Notes under the pieces: generated by a model
Told to the model about the DNA's origin: nothing
The model's input: only the letters and a program-made list of their open reading frames with translations
Databases searched by the model: none
Position numbers and translations under genes: made by a program
Part shown: positions 50,346 through 60,808 of the stretch, piece by piece
Layout of the letters: the number at the start of each line of letters is the position of its first letter
Numbering within the stretch: the stretch's first letter is position 1
Assembly: GCA_033030425.1 (NCBI GenBank)
Contig: JAUFSD010000007.1
Coordinates: 1,674,001 to 1,738,000 of the forward strand
Origin: Verpa conica
Lineage: Eukaryota; Ascomycota; Pezizomycetes; Pezizales; Morchellaceae
DNA length: 64,000 bases
Direction: 5' to 3'

Positions 50346-52039
50346 CGTTGTAGTGAGTAGTCGGTGTGGTGGTGTGGTGGTGGGGTTGGTTACCCTTAAT
50401 GTTTGTGTTGGTGGGGTTGGGTTGTGGGTTAGGGTTATGGATTCTGATAGTACTTCTTTTTGTTAAAAAAGATTGTGGGGGGTGGAGGTGTAGTGGGTTG
50501 ATTATTGTATTTGGTATAGGCGGGTTCTAGGGTTGGGTTTGGACTTCGTGGTGTGAGGGGTGCTTGAGTTTTTCAGTGCTGTGTCTTTCCTAAAAACGTA
50601 TCAGGTCTAGTGGGTAAGTATCTTCAACTATGGGTATGAAGGAGCGGTACTTTGGCTAAAAGGGCATGCGCAGGTTAGTTGGACTAAAGTGCTAATGGGG
50701 TAAGAGAGATGTTGCATTTTCTCTGCCTAGTTTTTGGGGTTCAGTGAGTATGGGTTATAGCAATGGTTGATTCGTTCATGCAACGTCTTGGTCATTGATT
50801 ATCACTCGGCTCTTCTAGTTTTGATGTACTAGAGTCTTACAGGATTAGAAACAAGAGTCAGCCCCTAAGAATATAGGGTCTGGTCCTATACCTAATAAGG
50901 CCTATATAATAGCCCGCTTAACTACTTATAGTATATCTTGTTTTCAAGGGCATCAAGCCTTACAGCCTTTCCCGATTAATTTTGATTACATATATCTAGT
51001 AGTACAAACCTTCATGTATCTATTAGGTATATATTCTTAACGTATCTAGGGGTGGAATCGGTGCTATTCTTTGATCACTACACTGAGAGGCTAACATCAC
51101 TTTGATGAAATCAAGAAGATCAAGGAGCTGTTTCTTTAGGGTAAGTGCGCTTATACTAGGACGGTCCCAAAGATCGAGCCGGAAAAAAAGAACCGAGTGA
51201 TGACATGCGGCAACGGCAATTTCACATCGATTCACGGACGGAAGCCAACGTTCCGAGCAACCAGAGTCAGATCTTGTAGCCTCAGAGTGACGTGCATGAC
51301 TCCAGTTCAGTCTCCCATGGGAGTCCCTCCGCTTACCACGTTGATTTAACGTGTGACCCCATGTGGTTCGCTAAGGTTTGGGTTTTGTAGCGCCAACTCT
51401 CATGCGGAGTGTCGGGCGGATGGTTTTTATATGTAATCGGGTGTTCTTGTCTTGAGCTAGAATATCTCAACTGCCTTTGGCGTTTCTCTAGATAAATTGT
51501 GTGTGTGGGTTGGGGGTTCGACTCACAATACCTTAGTGTATGTAAGGTACGTGTAATCCAGAACTGTCTCCGCAAGGGGCACGTTGAGGTCCTCGGTGAG
51601 ACTTGGTGGCGCGAGAGGCTGATCGGTGTTCCTGTGATGCAGCCGTTGCATGACGCAGTAAAGTGATGTCACACCTCATCCGTTTTCAGAGATGGGAAAT
51701 GATTCTACTTCTGTTTTCTCGTTACTTATCTCTACTTGTTCTTCTACTTTTTCTTCCTCCAACCATCTCCTTCCTTCCTGCATCATCATTCCATCTGTGT
51801 ATACTCTCATACAACTGGTCGGTTGCTACTTGATCTTCACTAGGAATAATTCTACTTCACGGGTCTAGATAAGTATTCTTGTCTGCAGGTTCACAACATA
51901 TTCTTTGTATATAAATCTCACCACATAGCCCTAAACTCTCTTATCCCCTCTATCTCACTTGACTTTCTCTACTTTTCTACTTTCCCCATCTTTGCTACAC
52001 CATCTACTTTATATATCAGCGTAATTTTAATCAGTCAAC
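50346..52039. promoter_or_regulatory. Long divergent intergenic region, NAA38 / PIL1
   Basis: 1.7 kb with no supportable gene. The last 350 bases before PIL1 are pyrimidine-rich (CTACTTTTCTACTTTCCCC type), typical of a strong fungal promoter or leader. Short frames in 51023-51575 show no domain. Confidence 0.5.
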
Positions 52040-53547
52040 ATGCATCGTAACTACTCTATGCGGCAGTCACGGGCACCAACCCAGTCCCAAATTGAGAAGC
52101 CTCCTCCGCCAACGAGCTCTACAAAGGTCGGGAGATTGTTTGGAACTTCAAACATAGGTTGGTCACCGTCTAATACCCTACTCTCTAATCTTTGCTTTTT
52201 TGCGTTCGTATTTTTGGGTTTTGCTTTTGAATGTTTGTGTGTCTATAATTGAATTGGAGCGAACGATCATTATAAAGGAACATGCTAACGTTATCATACT
52301 TCTTTGGAGCCTCTACAGGACATAGTCTCCGTAAATCTATGGCGGGTGCTTAGTAGGATTCTCAATTCTATAGCATTTCTTTTATGAAAGGCCTTGGAAA
52401 CTGACAATGTTCTCGATATAGTGGCCCGGAACTGTCCAAGAAGCTCTCCCAGCTCGTGAAAATGGAAAAGAACTTAATGCGGTCCATGGAACTCGTTGGC
52501 CGCGAGCGGCGCGAGGTCGCTCGCCAGCTCTCGATCTGGGGCGAGGAATGCGATGAGGATGTCTCTGACATTACCGATAAACTGGGTGTCCTTATCTTTG
52601 AGGTTGGCGAGCTCGAGGACCAGTTTATAGATCGATACGACCAATACAGGGTTACTATCAAGAGCGTCCGGAATATTGAATCTAGCGTGCAGCCCAGCCG
52701 TGATCGTATGTTTCATTGTTAGCGTTTCTGGCATGCGAACAATTCCGCTGATAAAGTATGTAAACCATAGGTAAACAGAAGATTATCGACCAGATTGCTC
52801 AGCTTAAGTTCAAGGATCCTCAGTCTCCCAAGATTGTTGTACTTGAACAGGAGCTCGTTCGTGCTGAAGCCGAGTCACTTGTGGCTGAGGCACAATTATC
52901 GAACATCACGCGCGAAAAAATCAAGGCTGCGTTCACTTACCAGTTCGATGCACTCAGAGAGCACTCAGAGAAACTTGCGTTGATCGCGGGATATGGAAAG
53001 CATCTGTTGGAGCTTGTTGACGATACACCAGTTACACCTGGTGAGACAAGACTAGCCTACGATGGCTACGAGGCTAGCAAGGGGTAAGTTAACGTCATCC
53101 ATATATTTTACATATGATTTTTATCTGACATAGTTAAAATGTAGCATCATCCAAGATTGTGAGGACGCCCTCACAAATTGGGTCGAGGCAAAAGCTGCCG
53201 TTCGCTCCCGTCTCTCTGTACGCGGTTCTCGCCCACGCCGCACCCACGGTCGTGGAACCCGTACCGGCGCTGGCGAAGGGGTTTCTCTCGCTGACCAGGA
53301 CCGTCCTATGCAACGCGGTTCTGGTGAGTGGGTCCCAGCCGACGAGCATCATCGCCATCGTGGCCACCGTGGAGATGACGACGAGTACGAGGATATTACG
53401 GATGAAGAGGATCATCGTCCTAGACGGATGGATGGTGAAAATACTCGTACCCCACGTAGCGCTCGCCATGAGAAGGCTACCGTTCTAAACGACGGCGATG
53501 AGCTGCGTGGTCGCGAAGATGAACGTGAGAGAGTTCTTGCCGATTGA
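52040..53547 (+). CDS. PIL1: Pil1/Lsp1-type eisosome core BAR-domain protein
   Basis: Five exons, 52040-52157, 52319-52352, 52422-52705, 52771-53083 and 53145-53547, give 383 residues. The family hallmarks are strong: MHRNYSMRQSRAPTQSQIEK, LSQLVKMEKNLMRSMELVGR, CDEDVSDITDKLGVLIFEVG, DQYRVTIKSVRNIE, LVRAEAESLVAEAQLSNITR, and HSEKLALIAGYGKHLLELVD with DDTPVTPGETR. The banana-shaped BAR domain (about 40-270) assembles into lattices that shape plasma-membrane furrows (eisosomes/MCC). The C-terminal 115 residues are Arg/Asp/Glu-rich. Exon 2 is just 34 nt. The frame ends in TGA at 53545-53547 and is followed, after CAG, by an in-frame ATG opening another 1015 codons. Confidence 0.93.
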
Positions 53548-53550
53548 CAG

Positions 53551-56500
53551 ATGTCGAACGCCGGTAGAAGTAGCGGGCCGAAAATAGAGGTAGTTCCGGG
53601 GACTACTGGGGGTAGAATGGGGACTGGTGACAGGGTCACTGGTTATGGTATAGAGGATAGAGGTATTAATGGGATCAGTAGCGGGACTACCGGCGGTGGT
53701 ACCAATAGGGAATACGATAAAGGTGTTGCTTCTCCTCCTACCACTAGTGGCACCGGTATAAGTACCAGCAGGGTTATAGAGAGTAGAGGTGATAGGGGTT
53801 ACACTTCTAATACTACTGGTGGTACTGGTACGGGTGTCAGCGGAGGCTACGGCAAGGATCGTTCTGCTACTCCTATTCCTATACGTACTTCTAATGTTGC
53901 TCGTGATACTGTATTGCTTGCATCTCCCGCTATCAAGGAATCTAATTCAAACTTGACATCTTACATAACTGATCTTGGTGCGAGTTCTCGTTTTGGTACA
54001 ATAACTGGCACTGGCAACGGTACTGAATCCGGTACTCGGACGTACATAGCGGGCGGGGATCCTTCTATTACCAGGACGAGGACGAATGGGGACATGGTGC
54101 CTCGTGAAGATATGGACTCCAGCTCTTATGCGCATAACGTAAGGGGGGACTCCCCTACTACCAGGACAACCGGAGATTTGATTACAGAATCCTACGGTAG
54201 AGACCTCGCATCTGACCCTGATTCCTATTCTCGGCCCCTTGTGGGTTCTTTCGCTCCTAATTCTGGAAACAACATATCTTCCCGTCAAAATATTGCTTCC
54301 CGGTTTGGTCTTAGCACTGACCCCGCCGCTGGTAACCGGTCTTACCTTGCGGGCGAGAGCTCTCCTCCAACCGACATGTCTAAGAGTAAATCCTACAGTA
54401 GAGACTTTACTTCTGGGACCGGCTCCCGAGGCTATACTATCGGAGAGGGCTCCTCATCGGCTACTAAGAAAGTGGTAGACACTGCGGCAAACGCGGCGTC
54501 GTATGTTGGAGATGTAGGATTTTATATGGTAGGCGCGGGTAAAGATATTGCTTCTGGTATGGGCCTCACGTCTGGTACCGGTTCCGGTTACGAGGGACGT
54601 GAAAATACTCCTGGAAAGGGTCTTACCTCCGACTCCCGGACCAATGGTAGTACTGGTATCAATTATGGGACTTATAAGGATGAGGGACTTCCGAATTATA
54701 GCGTAAACAGAGAGCCTAGCACACTACCTTACACCAAGGCCAACATTTCTGAGTCCGGTCTTGCTCCTGGCGCTGATACAGGTACTCGTGGATACGATCC
54801 TCCCAGTAACCGTACATATAATTCTGGATCCGGCACCCCTCTCACGAAAACAATAGCAAGCACGGCGACGAATGCCGCGTCCTATGTCGCAGATACAGCT
54901 AAAGATGTTGTTTCCGGAATTGGCCTTACTTCTGGCCCCGGCACTAGTGCTTATACCGATGGCAGAGCCTATAATAATGGCAGGGATTCTCTGCCTACTA
55001 AGACAAATGAGGATTACGGCACATTGCCTTATATCAAGGACGTTGCTTCTAGCGTTGCTCCTGACTCTGGTACTTCTTCTAGGGACCGTAGTTATACTTC
55101 TAATGACTCTATAACCAAGTCGGTAGCAGACACGGCAGCAAGTACAGCATCTTATATGGTAGACACGGCTAAAGACGTCGCTTCTGGTATTGGTCTTACT
55201 TCTGCTGGTATTGGCCTTGGACTCGGCGCTCCATCTCGTACAAACACCGTTAACGGAGGTACTTATCCTATTGAGAACAAGGTAGATTCAGACATGGCAC
55301 CTCCTGGTTATAATATGGACTCTTTACTCGGTCCTGGTAATAACCTTGGCTCCCAACCTTTTCCTGTAGGCGCGGGCACTACTCTGGGTTCTTTTCCTAT
55401 GCCTGGTGGCTATAATGAAAGCCGTAGTAACTCTTACAACCTCAAAGGAACGGAAAATCGGGCCGGAAATGGAGAGAAAAACTCAGTTTCCTACAGGGGT
55501 GGGGCATATCTCTCAGGAAATGATAGTTTGGGTGCTATTGGGGCTATTAGAGGTGAAGGCGTGAACGGAAGAATGGATGGAGGGGATACCATACACCCCA
55601 ACCAGGTAACCAACCAGGATAGGGAGCAAACACAACCGGATCATGAACGAGTAGGTGACAGAAGGAATCATGAGGGAGTAGACCATCAAGGAAGAGAGCA
55701 TGGGCGTATTGACGGGGAGCATATGAATCGTAAGAAGATGGGGGCAGGTAGTGAACAAGTTGGATCTCTTGGAGAAAGATATATCATTACTCACGGTGGG
55801 GATGCGGCAATTCTAAACCCGGGCGCACGAAGCGAGCCTGGAATAGGAAACGGCTATCAACCACCAGGTACTGGGGAAATACGTGCGAATACAGATAATA
55901 ATAGGGGGACCGACAGTGGAAGCGAGCGTGCTAAGGCAGAACATGGTGGAATGCCTAGTATTATTCATGATGATCCAAACCGGAATTTTGATCGTGTCCG
56001 CCCCGATCTAGAACGAGAGAATAGCAATACCGAATATGAAGACCCGGGCACCACAGAGGGAAAGAGCACAAAAGGAGCTACTGGACCGAGCACCGATAAC
56101 AACATCACTAGCCCCGGCCAGAAATACTCATCTCTCGTAAGCCAGGAGCCGGGACCTCTGGAGCGCTATAACCGGGACCCCCCCAAATCTCAAATCCAAC
56201 CAACTCCCGGGGACAACCTTCAAACACAGCCTGGAAAACCGGCCCGCAAATATGGGCCTCCTCTAGATCCTATCGTTGAAAAGAAACAAGTAGCTCATGA
56301 ACCAGACAAGGGGAAATCTGTTCGTGAGTCGTCAATGGAAAGAAATCGTACTGCTGATCTGAGTCGTGATGGGTCTGGCCCAGGAGGGATGAAGACGACG
56401 ATGAGGAATTCACCAGAGTATAGAGAACAGAAAATGGAGGACAGTGAGCGAGTGGTGACCACCGAGCGTGAGAGGGAGAATGAAGTAAGGGGGATGGTTA

Positions 56501-56598
56501 AGAGTCAATTCGAAGAAGACGACGATGATGATGATCTGGGAAAGAAAAGTCTTTTAGGGAGAGCTGCAAACAAAATGGGGAACTTGCTGAAGACTTGA
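53551..56598 (+). CDS. 1015-residue disordered Gly/Ser/Thr-rich protein with three amphipathic LEA-like repeats, in frame behind PIL1
   Basis: I recognise no family. The uninterrupted frame begins ATG TCG AAC three bases after the PIL1 stop and in the same frame. It is low-complexity and rich in Gly, Ser, Thr, Asn and Tyr. Three related helical units stand out near residues 303, 428 and 516. Each has the form TKxVADTAxxxASYxVDTAKDVASG followed by IGLTSG, with an alternating small/polar/charged pattern like group-3 LEA or perilipin membrane-binding repeats. From about 690 the protein becomes charged (Arg/Glu/Asp/His-rich). It ends in a polyaspartate stretch and an amphipathic KKSLLGRAANKMGNLLKT tail. 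There is no room for a promoter of its own. It could be a readthrough extension of Pil1, the second cistron of one mRNA, or a gene expressed from an internal promoter. The bases before its ATG, GATTGACAG, also resemble a 3' splice site. Confidence 0.6.
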   Translation: MSNAGRSSGPKIEVVPGTTGGRMGTGDRVTGYGIEDRGINGISSGTTGGGTNREYDKGVASPPTTSGTGISTSRVIESRGDRGYTSNTTGGTGTGVSGGYGKDRSATPIPIRTSNVARDTVLLASPAIKESNSNLTSYITDLGASSRFGTITGTGNGTESGTRTYIAGGDPSITRTRTNGDMVPREDMDSSSYAHNVRGDSPTTRTTGDLITESYGRDLASDPDSYSRPLVGSFAPNSGNNISSRQNIASRFGLSTDPAAGNRSYLAGESSPPTDMSKSKSYSRDFTSGTGSRGYTIGEGSSSATKKVVDTAANAASYVGDVGFYMVGAGKDIASGMGLTSGTGSGYEGRENTPGKGLTSDSRTNGSTGINYGTYKDEGLPNYSVNREPSTLPYTKANISESGLAPGADTGTRGYDPPSNRTYNSGSGTPLTKTIASTATNAASYVADTAKDVVSGIGLTSGPGTSAYTDGRAYNNGRDSLPTKTNEDYGTLPYIKDVASSVAPDSGTSSRDRSYTSNDSITKSVADTAASTASYMVDTAKDVASGIGLTSAGIGLGLGAPSRTNTVNGGTYPIENKVDSDMAPPGYNMDSLLGPGNNLGSQPFPVGAGTTLGSFPMPGGYNESRSNSYNLKGTENRAGNGEKNSVSYRGGAYLSGNDSLGAIGAIRGEGVNGRMDGGDTIHPNQVTNQDREQTQPDHERVGDRRNHEGVDHQGREHGRIDGEHMNRKKMGAGSEQVGSLGERYIITHGGDAAILNPGARSEPGIGNGYQPPGTGEIRANTDNNRGTDSGSERAKAEHGGMPSIIHDDPNRNFDRVRPDLERENSNTEYEDPGTTEGKSTKGATGPSTDNNITSPGQKYSSLVSQEPGPLERYNRDPPKSQIQPTPGDNLQTQPGKPARKYGPPLDPIVEKKQVAHEPDKGKSVRESSMERNRTADLSRDGSGPGGMKTTMRNSPEYREQKMEDSERVVTTERERENEVRGMVKSQFEEDDDDDDLGKKSLLGRAANKMGNLLKT

Positions 56599-57045
56599 AT
56601 ATGTAAATGCTTCGTGGTTTCGTTTCTAATTTTGCCGTCTTCTCTTTATCCTTGGGAAACTCCCATCTGCTGGTTGTTGGTGGTATCCTTGTATAAAGCG
56701 AATTGTAAAGTTCATTTATTTCTAGTTTCTGATTTTGGCGTTGTGGGGCAGGTCTTTGTTTTGCCATTTTATTTTTCACCTTACTACGAAGAGGGGTCAT
56801 TGCTATATATTATAGTTCCTTGAGCTAGTTTTTAATAACCGGGTTGTGCTTTTGGCTTTACGAGACTGGGTTCACATTTTGCATGTACTTAAATGATAAA
56901 TTCATTCATTCATTCATTCACTGGGTTCACATTACGGTTAATGATTCATTAGTAGTCACTCGTAAATCTTATCTTATCAATAAAAATTCCAAGGAATGCG
57001 CTAGGACTGTGGGTTAAATACTTTCAGTACGCGCTGCATCGTCAA
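56599..57045. other. Spacer between the long plus-strand frame and tRNA-Gly
   Basis: About 450 bp including the small (ATTC)n-tailed insertion at 56879-56919. Nothing else was recognised. Confidence 0.5.
56879..56919 (+). mobile_element. 5'-truncated retroposon tail with (ATTC)n and 14-bp target duplication
   Basis: The direct repeat ACTGGGTTCACATT occurs at 56865-56878 and 56920-56933. The 41 bp between them end in five ATTC units. The same tail type and a different 14-bp duplication occur at 60597-60672. This fits target-primed insertion of a heavily truncated LINE or SINE. Confidence 0.6.
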
Positions 57046-57142
57046 GCGCCGTTGGTGCAGGGGTAGCATAGTTGCCTTCCATTGAATTCCTAATTAGGAT
57101 TCAAGTTAGCAACTGGGAAGGGTTCGAGTCCCTTACGGCGCA
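57046..57142 (+). tRNA. tRNA-Gly(TCC) with a 26-nt intron
   Basis: The acceptor stem GCGCCGT/ACGGCGC and discriminator A57142 bracket the gene. The A box TGGTGCAGGGG and B box GGTTCGAGTCC are both intact. The anticodon stem is GTTGC (57071-57075) with GCAAC (57109-57113), and anticodon TCC at 57078-57080 reads GGA glycine codons. The intron, 57082-57107, lies at the canonical place after the base 3' of the anticodon. It is nearly self-complementary (TTGAAT..CCTAATTAGG..ATTCAA). The mature RNA would be 71 nt, normal for tRNA-Gly. A T-rich stretch follows as the likely Pol III terminator. Confidence 0.93.
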
Positions 57143-57470
57143 TTCGATTTATTTTGTTGTCGGTAGGTTGTTAGATGTGTTTCGGATCTAAATTTTCCCC
57201 CCCTTCAATAGTTGGATCTTCTCTTTTGATGTAATAACACAAGCTCAGTTATACTCTACGATATCATAGCCGAGGAAGTGGCGGGTAGCTGCTCTAGTAG
57301 ACATGGTTTTATACGAGCTATATGTTAGGTATCGACGAGCTGTATAATAAAATTTATCTACTATACCCTATGGGATGTTAGGGTTCTTTGATGCTTATAT
57401 ATCCCATATAACCGCTATTGTCATTGTCTGAGTTACTACCCTAGCTACATATCAACTCAAATAAGCCACC
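57143..57470. other. Spacer between tRNA-Gly and the first TPR-SET gene
   Basis: About 330 bp with a T-rich tRNA terminator region at its start. Nothing else was seen. Confidence 0.5.
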
Positions 57471-59916
57471 TCAACTCGTACCCTTCAACTCGTACCCTGC
57501 ACTTGCATAAAATCCCCGAAAACGCTCAACATAAGTAACTTTTTCACCTACGACAACCTCATAAAGATCGGCCGAAAGCTGTTGCCAGGCCTTAGCCATC
57601 GGATTATTCCCAGACACACAATATGCTGTAGAACACTCCATCGCATGATTGTTCAAAAGCACATTATCAGGAAAGCTACCATGTCGCTTAATAATAACTT
57701 TCTGTTGAGTCGAAGATTCCTCAATTTCGTATCCTAGGGCCGTAAAAATATCCTTCACAGTCTCGATGACACACTTCACGAGATCCATATCAGGTATGTA
57801 ACGCACTGTGAAGGAGCACAACGATAACTGAAATTCTAGGGCGGTGACTAAAGAATGGCGAGGCTGTTCGGTAGGCGGCTTGCTGTAAGTTGACTTGAGT
57901 GAATCCATCATTTTGAGGACTCTCGGGAGAGCGCTAGAGAAAATCTCGAGTCGCTCAGAGTCGCTAACATCTAAATCAGGGTCGAGGCTTAGTATCTCCC
58001 TCAGTGCCACACCCCGGGTGAATCGAAGTTCTTTGGATTCCTCAGACTCGAGCTTGCAAAGGTCGCAGTTGCAGGTAAATCCATAAGAAACGCTGAGTGA
58101 ACTTCGACGAGCTTCAAGGATCTCGCCGGGGTGGTAGATTAATGTAAGCTCTTGGCCTTTTTTGATGTCCATAGCCGCCCGTATAATCACTACGTCGCCC
58201 ATTGTCGACCGATGGACCTGGCCCTGGCTCCAACAAGCGTGGTTGATGAGAGATGACCATATCCCAATCCCCTTACCAGTGTTGACTTTAGGGCTACCTC
58301 TAGGGTTCTTTGCTTTCGCCGTACTCCAATAGGCCGGCATGTTGGGTGATGGGGCTTTGTGAGCGTTATGCGCTAGGATTTTGGAGACAAGGAATCTATT
58401 CAGAATAGAATTAGTCTCGTTTCTTATAGCTTTGCCGAGGATACATACGTATCGATAACAGGCTTTCCATCAACATATTCCTCAGGTAATTTTTGACGGT
58501 CATAATCCCCACTATGGAGTTGTAAAAATTCGCTGATCATCGAAGGATTGTTGTATAGCATCTGTACAACGTTTTGAACCGCTCGATCCTCCCCATCGCC
58601 TGGGTATATCTCGCCAGTACCTTCCGTAAGGTCGATCATCATTGATGAACCATCTGTTTGTGCACAGTCAATATAAAAGGATTTTGTGAAAAGGAGCAAC
58701 TCCCCAAGTTTCACATCTCTTGTCGTGAACAGGCCTCTTCCGGAGTTTGGCGCATCTTGTATAAGAATTGGACCCACAAAGTCCGCGCAGTCGAACGCTA
58801 CCGGTCCGCTCCTATTGACATTTATGAGCTTCCGGAAATCATATTTTCCATCCTTCTCCTCTTGTAGTCGTCGAGATACCCTGAGGAGGTCGTTTTTTGC
58901 ATCTTTGTTCTTGTGGTGCTTTAGGAGCTTGACTAGAAGATTCTTGCAGTCCTCGAATTTCCTGGACAGGTATAGTGCTTTCGCTCCGCGATATAGCGCT
59001 TTCTCGTTGGTTGGGTCGAGCTTTAAAACGTAGTCTGCATCTTCGAAAGCCTTTTCATGAAAAGGGATTGATTCGGAGATCTTGATGAAAGATAGTGAGC
59101 GATTGAGTCTTAAGGTCTTGATGATCTCGGTGTCGTTCTCGCCGGTAGCAGCCAGAAGGCCCTTCGTGTAGCTTTTAAATCTCTGTATTAGCCGCGAGAT
59201 CTTTTATAATACGATAGACTAATTTACCACTCAATAGCTTCGGAAAATTTATCGGCTTTAAAAAACACATTCCCTTCATCTTTCCAGTTTTTAGCGGTTT
59301 TCCCAAAATCGGCATCTCCGGGGCATGGTCGCCACTTTTGCGGAACCCGAGCGTCGTTAGGGTCCAGGAATATAACGTCAGAGATATGATCGACACAAAT
59401 ACTTGTGCTAATTTCTAACTCTCCGCTTGTATTTGACTTGTAAAACGGCTCCTTGACGATGAAGATCTGCTTTTTGGGTAGAAAGTTGTTCGTAGACCGG
59501 TCATGGCTCACTTTGAATACTGGCAACTGAATAAGCTCGCATCCTCCGTTCTCGTCCTCCACCACACTAACAATCACCCCTGCTTTCTTATGAGGTGTGA
59601 TTGTACGTAGGATGATGTATGAACCTCGGTGGTTGGTCTCGAGGCATAGGTCTTGGGTGTATATCTTTGTCAGGGTCGACACGGGAGCGATAGAGGGGTG
59701 ATATTTGTGTGTAGTATAGCTGAGCCAGAACCCGTAGGATTTTGTTGAACTAGCATATCTAGAAATTATCTGGTCCCGAAGGCTGATGAGCTTCTCACTA
59801 GATAGCTTTGTAGGAGGCTTTTGGCCTTTCTTCAGAGATGCTTCTCGTAACGCCTTTTGAGGCTTTTCGGCTAGGAGCTCATAGGCGCTATTGCTATTGT
59901 CTCTGTAAGGCCTCAT
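57471..59916 (-). CDS. TPR-SET domain protein, tandem paralogue A
   Basis: Three exons, 59228-59916, 58449-59171 and 57471-58395, give 778 residues. The N-terminal 200 residues hold a fungal-specific region (SYTTHKYHPSIAPVSTLTKI, GSYIILRTITPHKK, VDHISDVIFL). TPR units follow (NWKDEGNVFFKADKFSEAIECYT, then ALYRGAKALYLSRKFEDCK). A split SET domain starts at GRGLFTTRDVKLGELLL. It continues with WSSLINHACWSQGQVHRS and GQELTLIYHP and ends with a post-SET CNCDLCKLE cluster. This is the SMYD-like layout without a MYND finger. The NHxC element is kept, but the usual Pro-Asn after it is not. Lysine methylation of a non-histone or histone target is inferred. Both introns are phase 2 and at the same places as in paralogue B. 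Confidence 0.85.
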
Positions 59917-60244
59917 CTTGGATGGGTTGAAGGGATACCGCTAGCTTGTAGTTTTTAATACGTAGAGTAGATCAAAATGGATTTCGAGGCTTACCTCTAA
60001 CAAGATATTGGAAATTCCTGATCCTAATAGGTAGTCCTTACTTGGTAGAGATGTTTCTTTCTTGCCGGACCGATATGCCGATCAGTGGTGAAGGAAAACC
60101 AGAGTAAGATATAGACATCTTCGATGTGCGCGCCTCGTCCAGGATGGCTGCCACACTTATTTTGAATTAAGGCCCCCCATACTTAAGTATTTTCCAATGC
60201 CAAACCTGATTTGCACTACAATAAAATAATAAGCATTACTTATA

Positions 60245-60506
60245 CTTGGGCTGCAACTAAATACTGGGTCGCAACCACGGGTGACACCAAAAATTACATG
60301 GTGATGAGGCAACTGAGACAAGAACTCCTGCCAGTACAACAGATATGATTACAACAATAGTGAAAACCAAATAAATATATAGCAGATATATTGAAGAGAC
60401 CATTACTAGCCTTTTCCCCCATCACTTTAGAGCCTTTTAAGGCAGGTTTTGAGTGAATTATGGTGGGTCGGTTGCACTCGGTCCGAGTACGTAGTTGCAG
60501 CCCAAG
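60245..60506. mobile_element. 262-bp MITE-like element with TA target duplication
   Basis: The left end CTTGGGCTGCAACTA pairs exactly with the right end TAGTTGCAGCCCAAG. Imperfect pairing continues to GGTCGCAACC / GGTTGCACTC, about 35 bp per arm. TA flanks both sides (60243-60244 and 60507-60508). Non-coding interior. It lies between the two TPR-SET paralogues. Confidence 0.7.
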
Positions 60507-60596
60507 TAAAAATACAATAACATATAACTCTCTCCGTAGCCGTCTTTTCAAGAAAATAGGAGTGTTAAATTAGGACTTAGGGCATCCGCCTCCCCT

Positions 60597-60672
60597 CGTG
60601 GTGGTGCGAATACCTTAGCCTTGGGGCTCTATGTATTTATGATTAATTAATTCATTCATTCATTCATTCATT
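60597..60672 (+). mobile_element. Truncated retroposon with (ATTC)n tail and 14-bp target duplication
   Basis: CATCCGCCTCCCCT is directly repeated at 60583-60596 and 60673-60686. The 76 bp between them end TTTATGATTAATTAATTC followed by several ATTC units. The tail is related to that at 56879-56919 (ATGTACTTAAATGATAAATTC). The body preceding it (GCCTTGGGGCTCTATGTA) is longer here and may be the 3' end of a LINE or SINE. Confidence 0.65.
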
Positions 60673-60808
60673 CATCCGCCTCCCCTCCAATATGCAATTT
60701 CCAGACCCAAAAGTTTAACCGCATCCCTAAAAATACTACACCCTCGCCCCCCTAAAAAAACTGTAAACTAGTTTACATATTCTAACCTGATATGCATACA
60801 AGTACCAA

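Larger units (their letters stand above)
59917..60808. other. Spacer between TPR-SET paralogues with a MITE and a retroposon tail
   Basis: About 890 bp. It contains the inverted-repeat element 60245-60506 and the (ATTC)n-tailed insertion 60597-60672. The promoter of paralogue A must lie in its first part. No gene. Confidence 0.6.

Noticed and set aside
53308..53547. Splicing that would remove the PIL1 stop and fuse it to the 1015-codon frame
   Set aside because: GATTGACAG before 53551 looks like an acceptor, but the good donor GTGAGT at about 53321 is in the wrong phase and leads to an early stop. The phase-0 donors available (for example GTTCTA) are poor. Kept only as an alternative.
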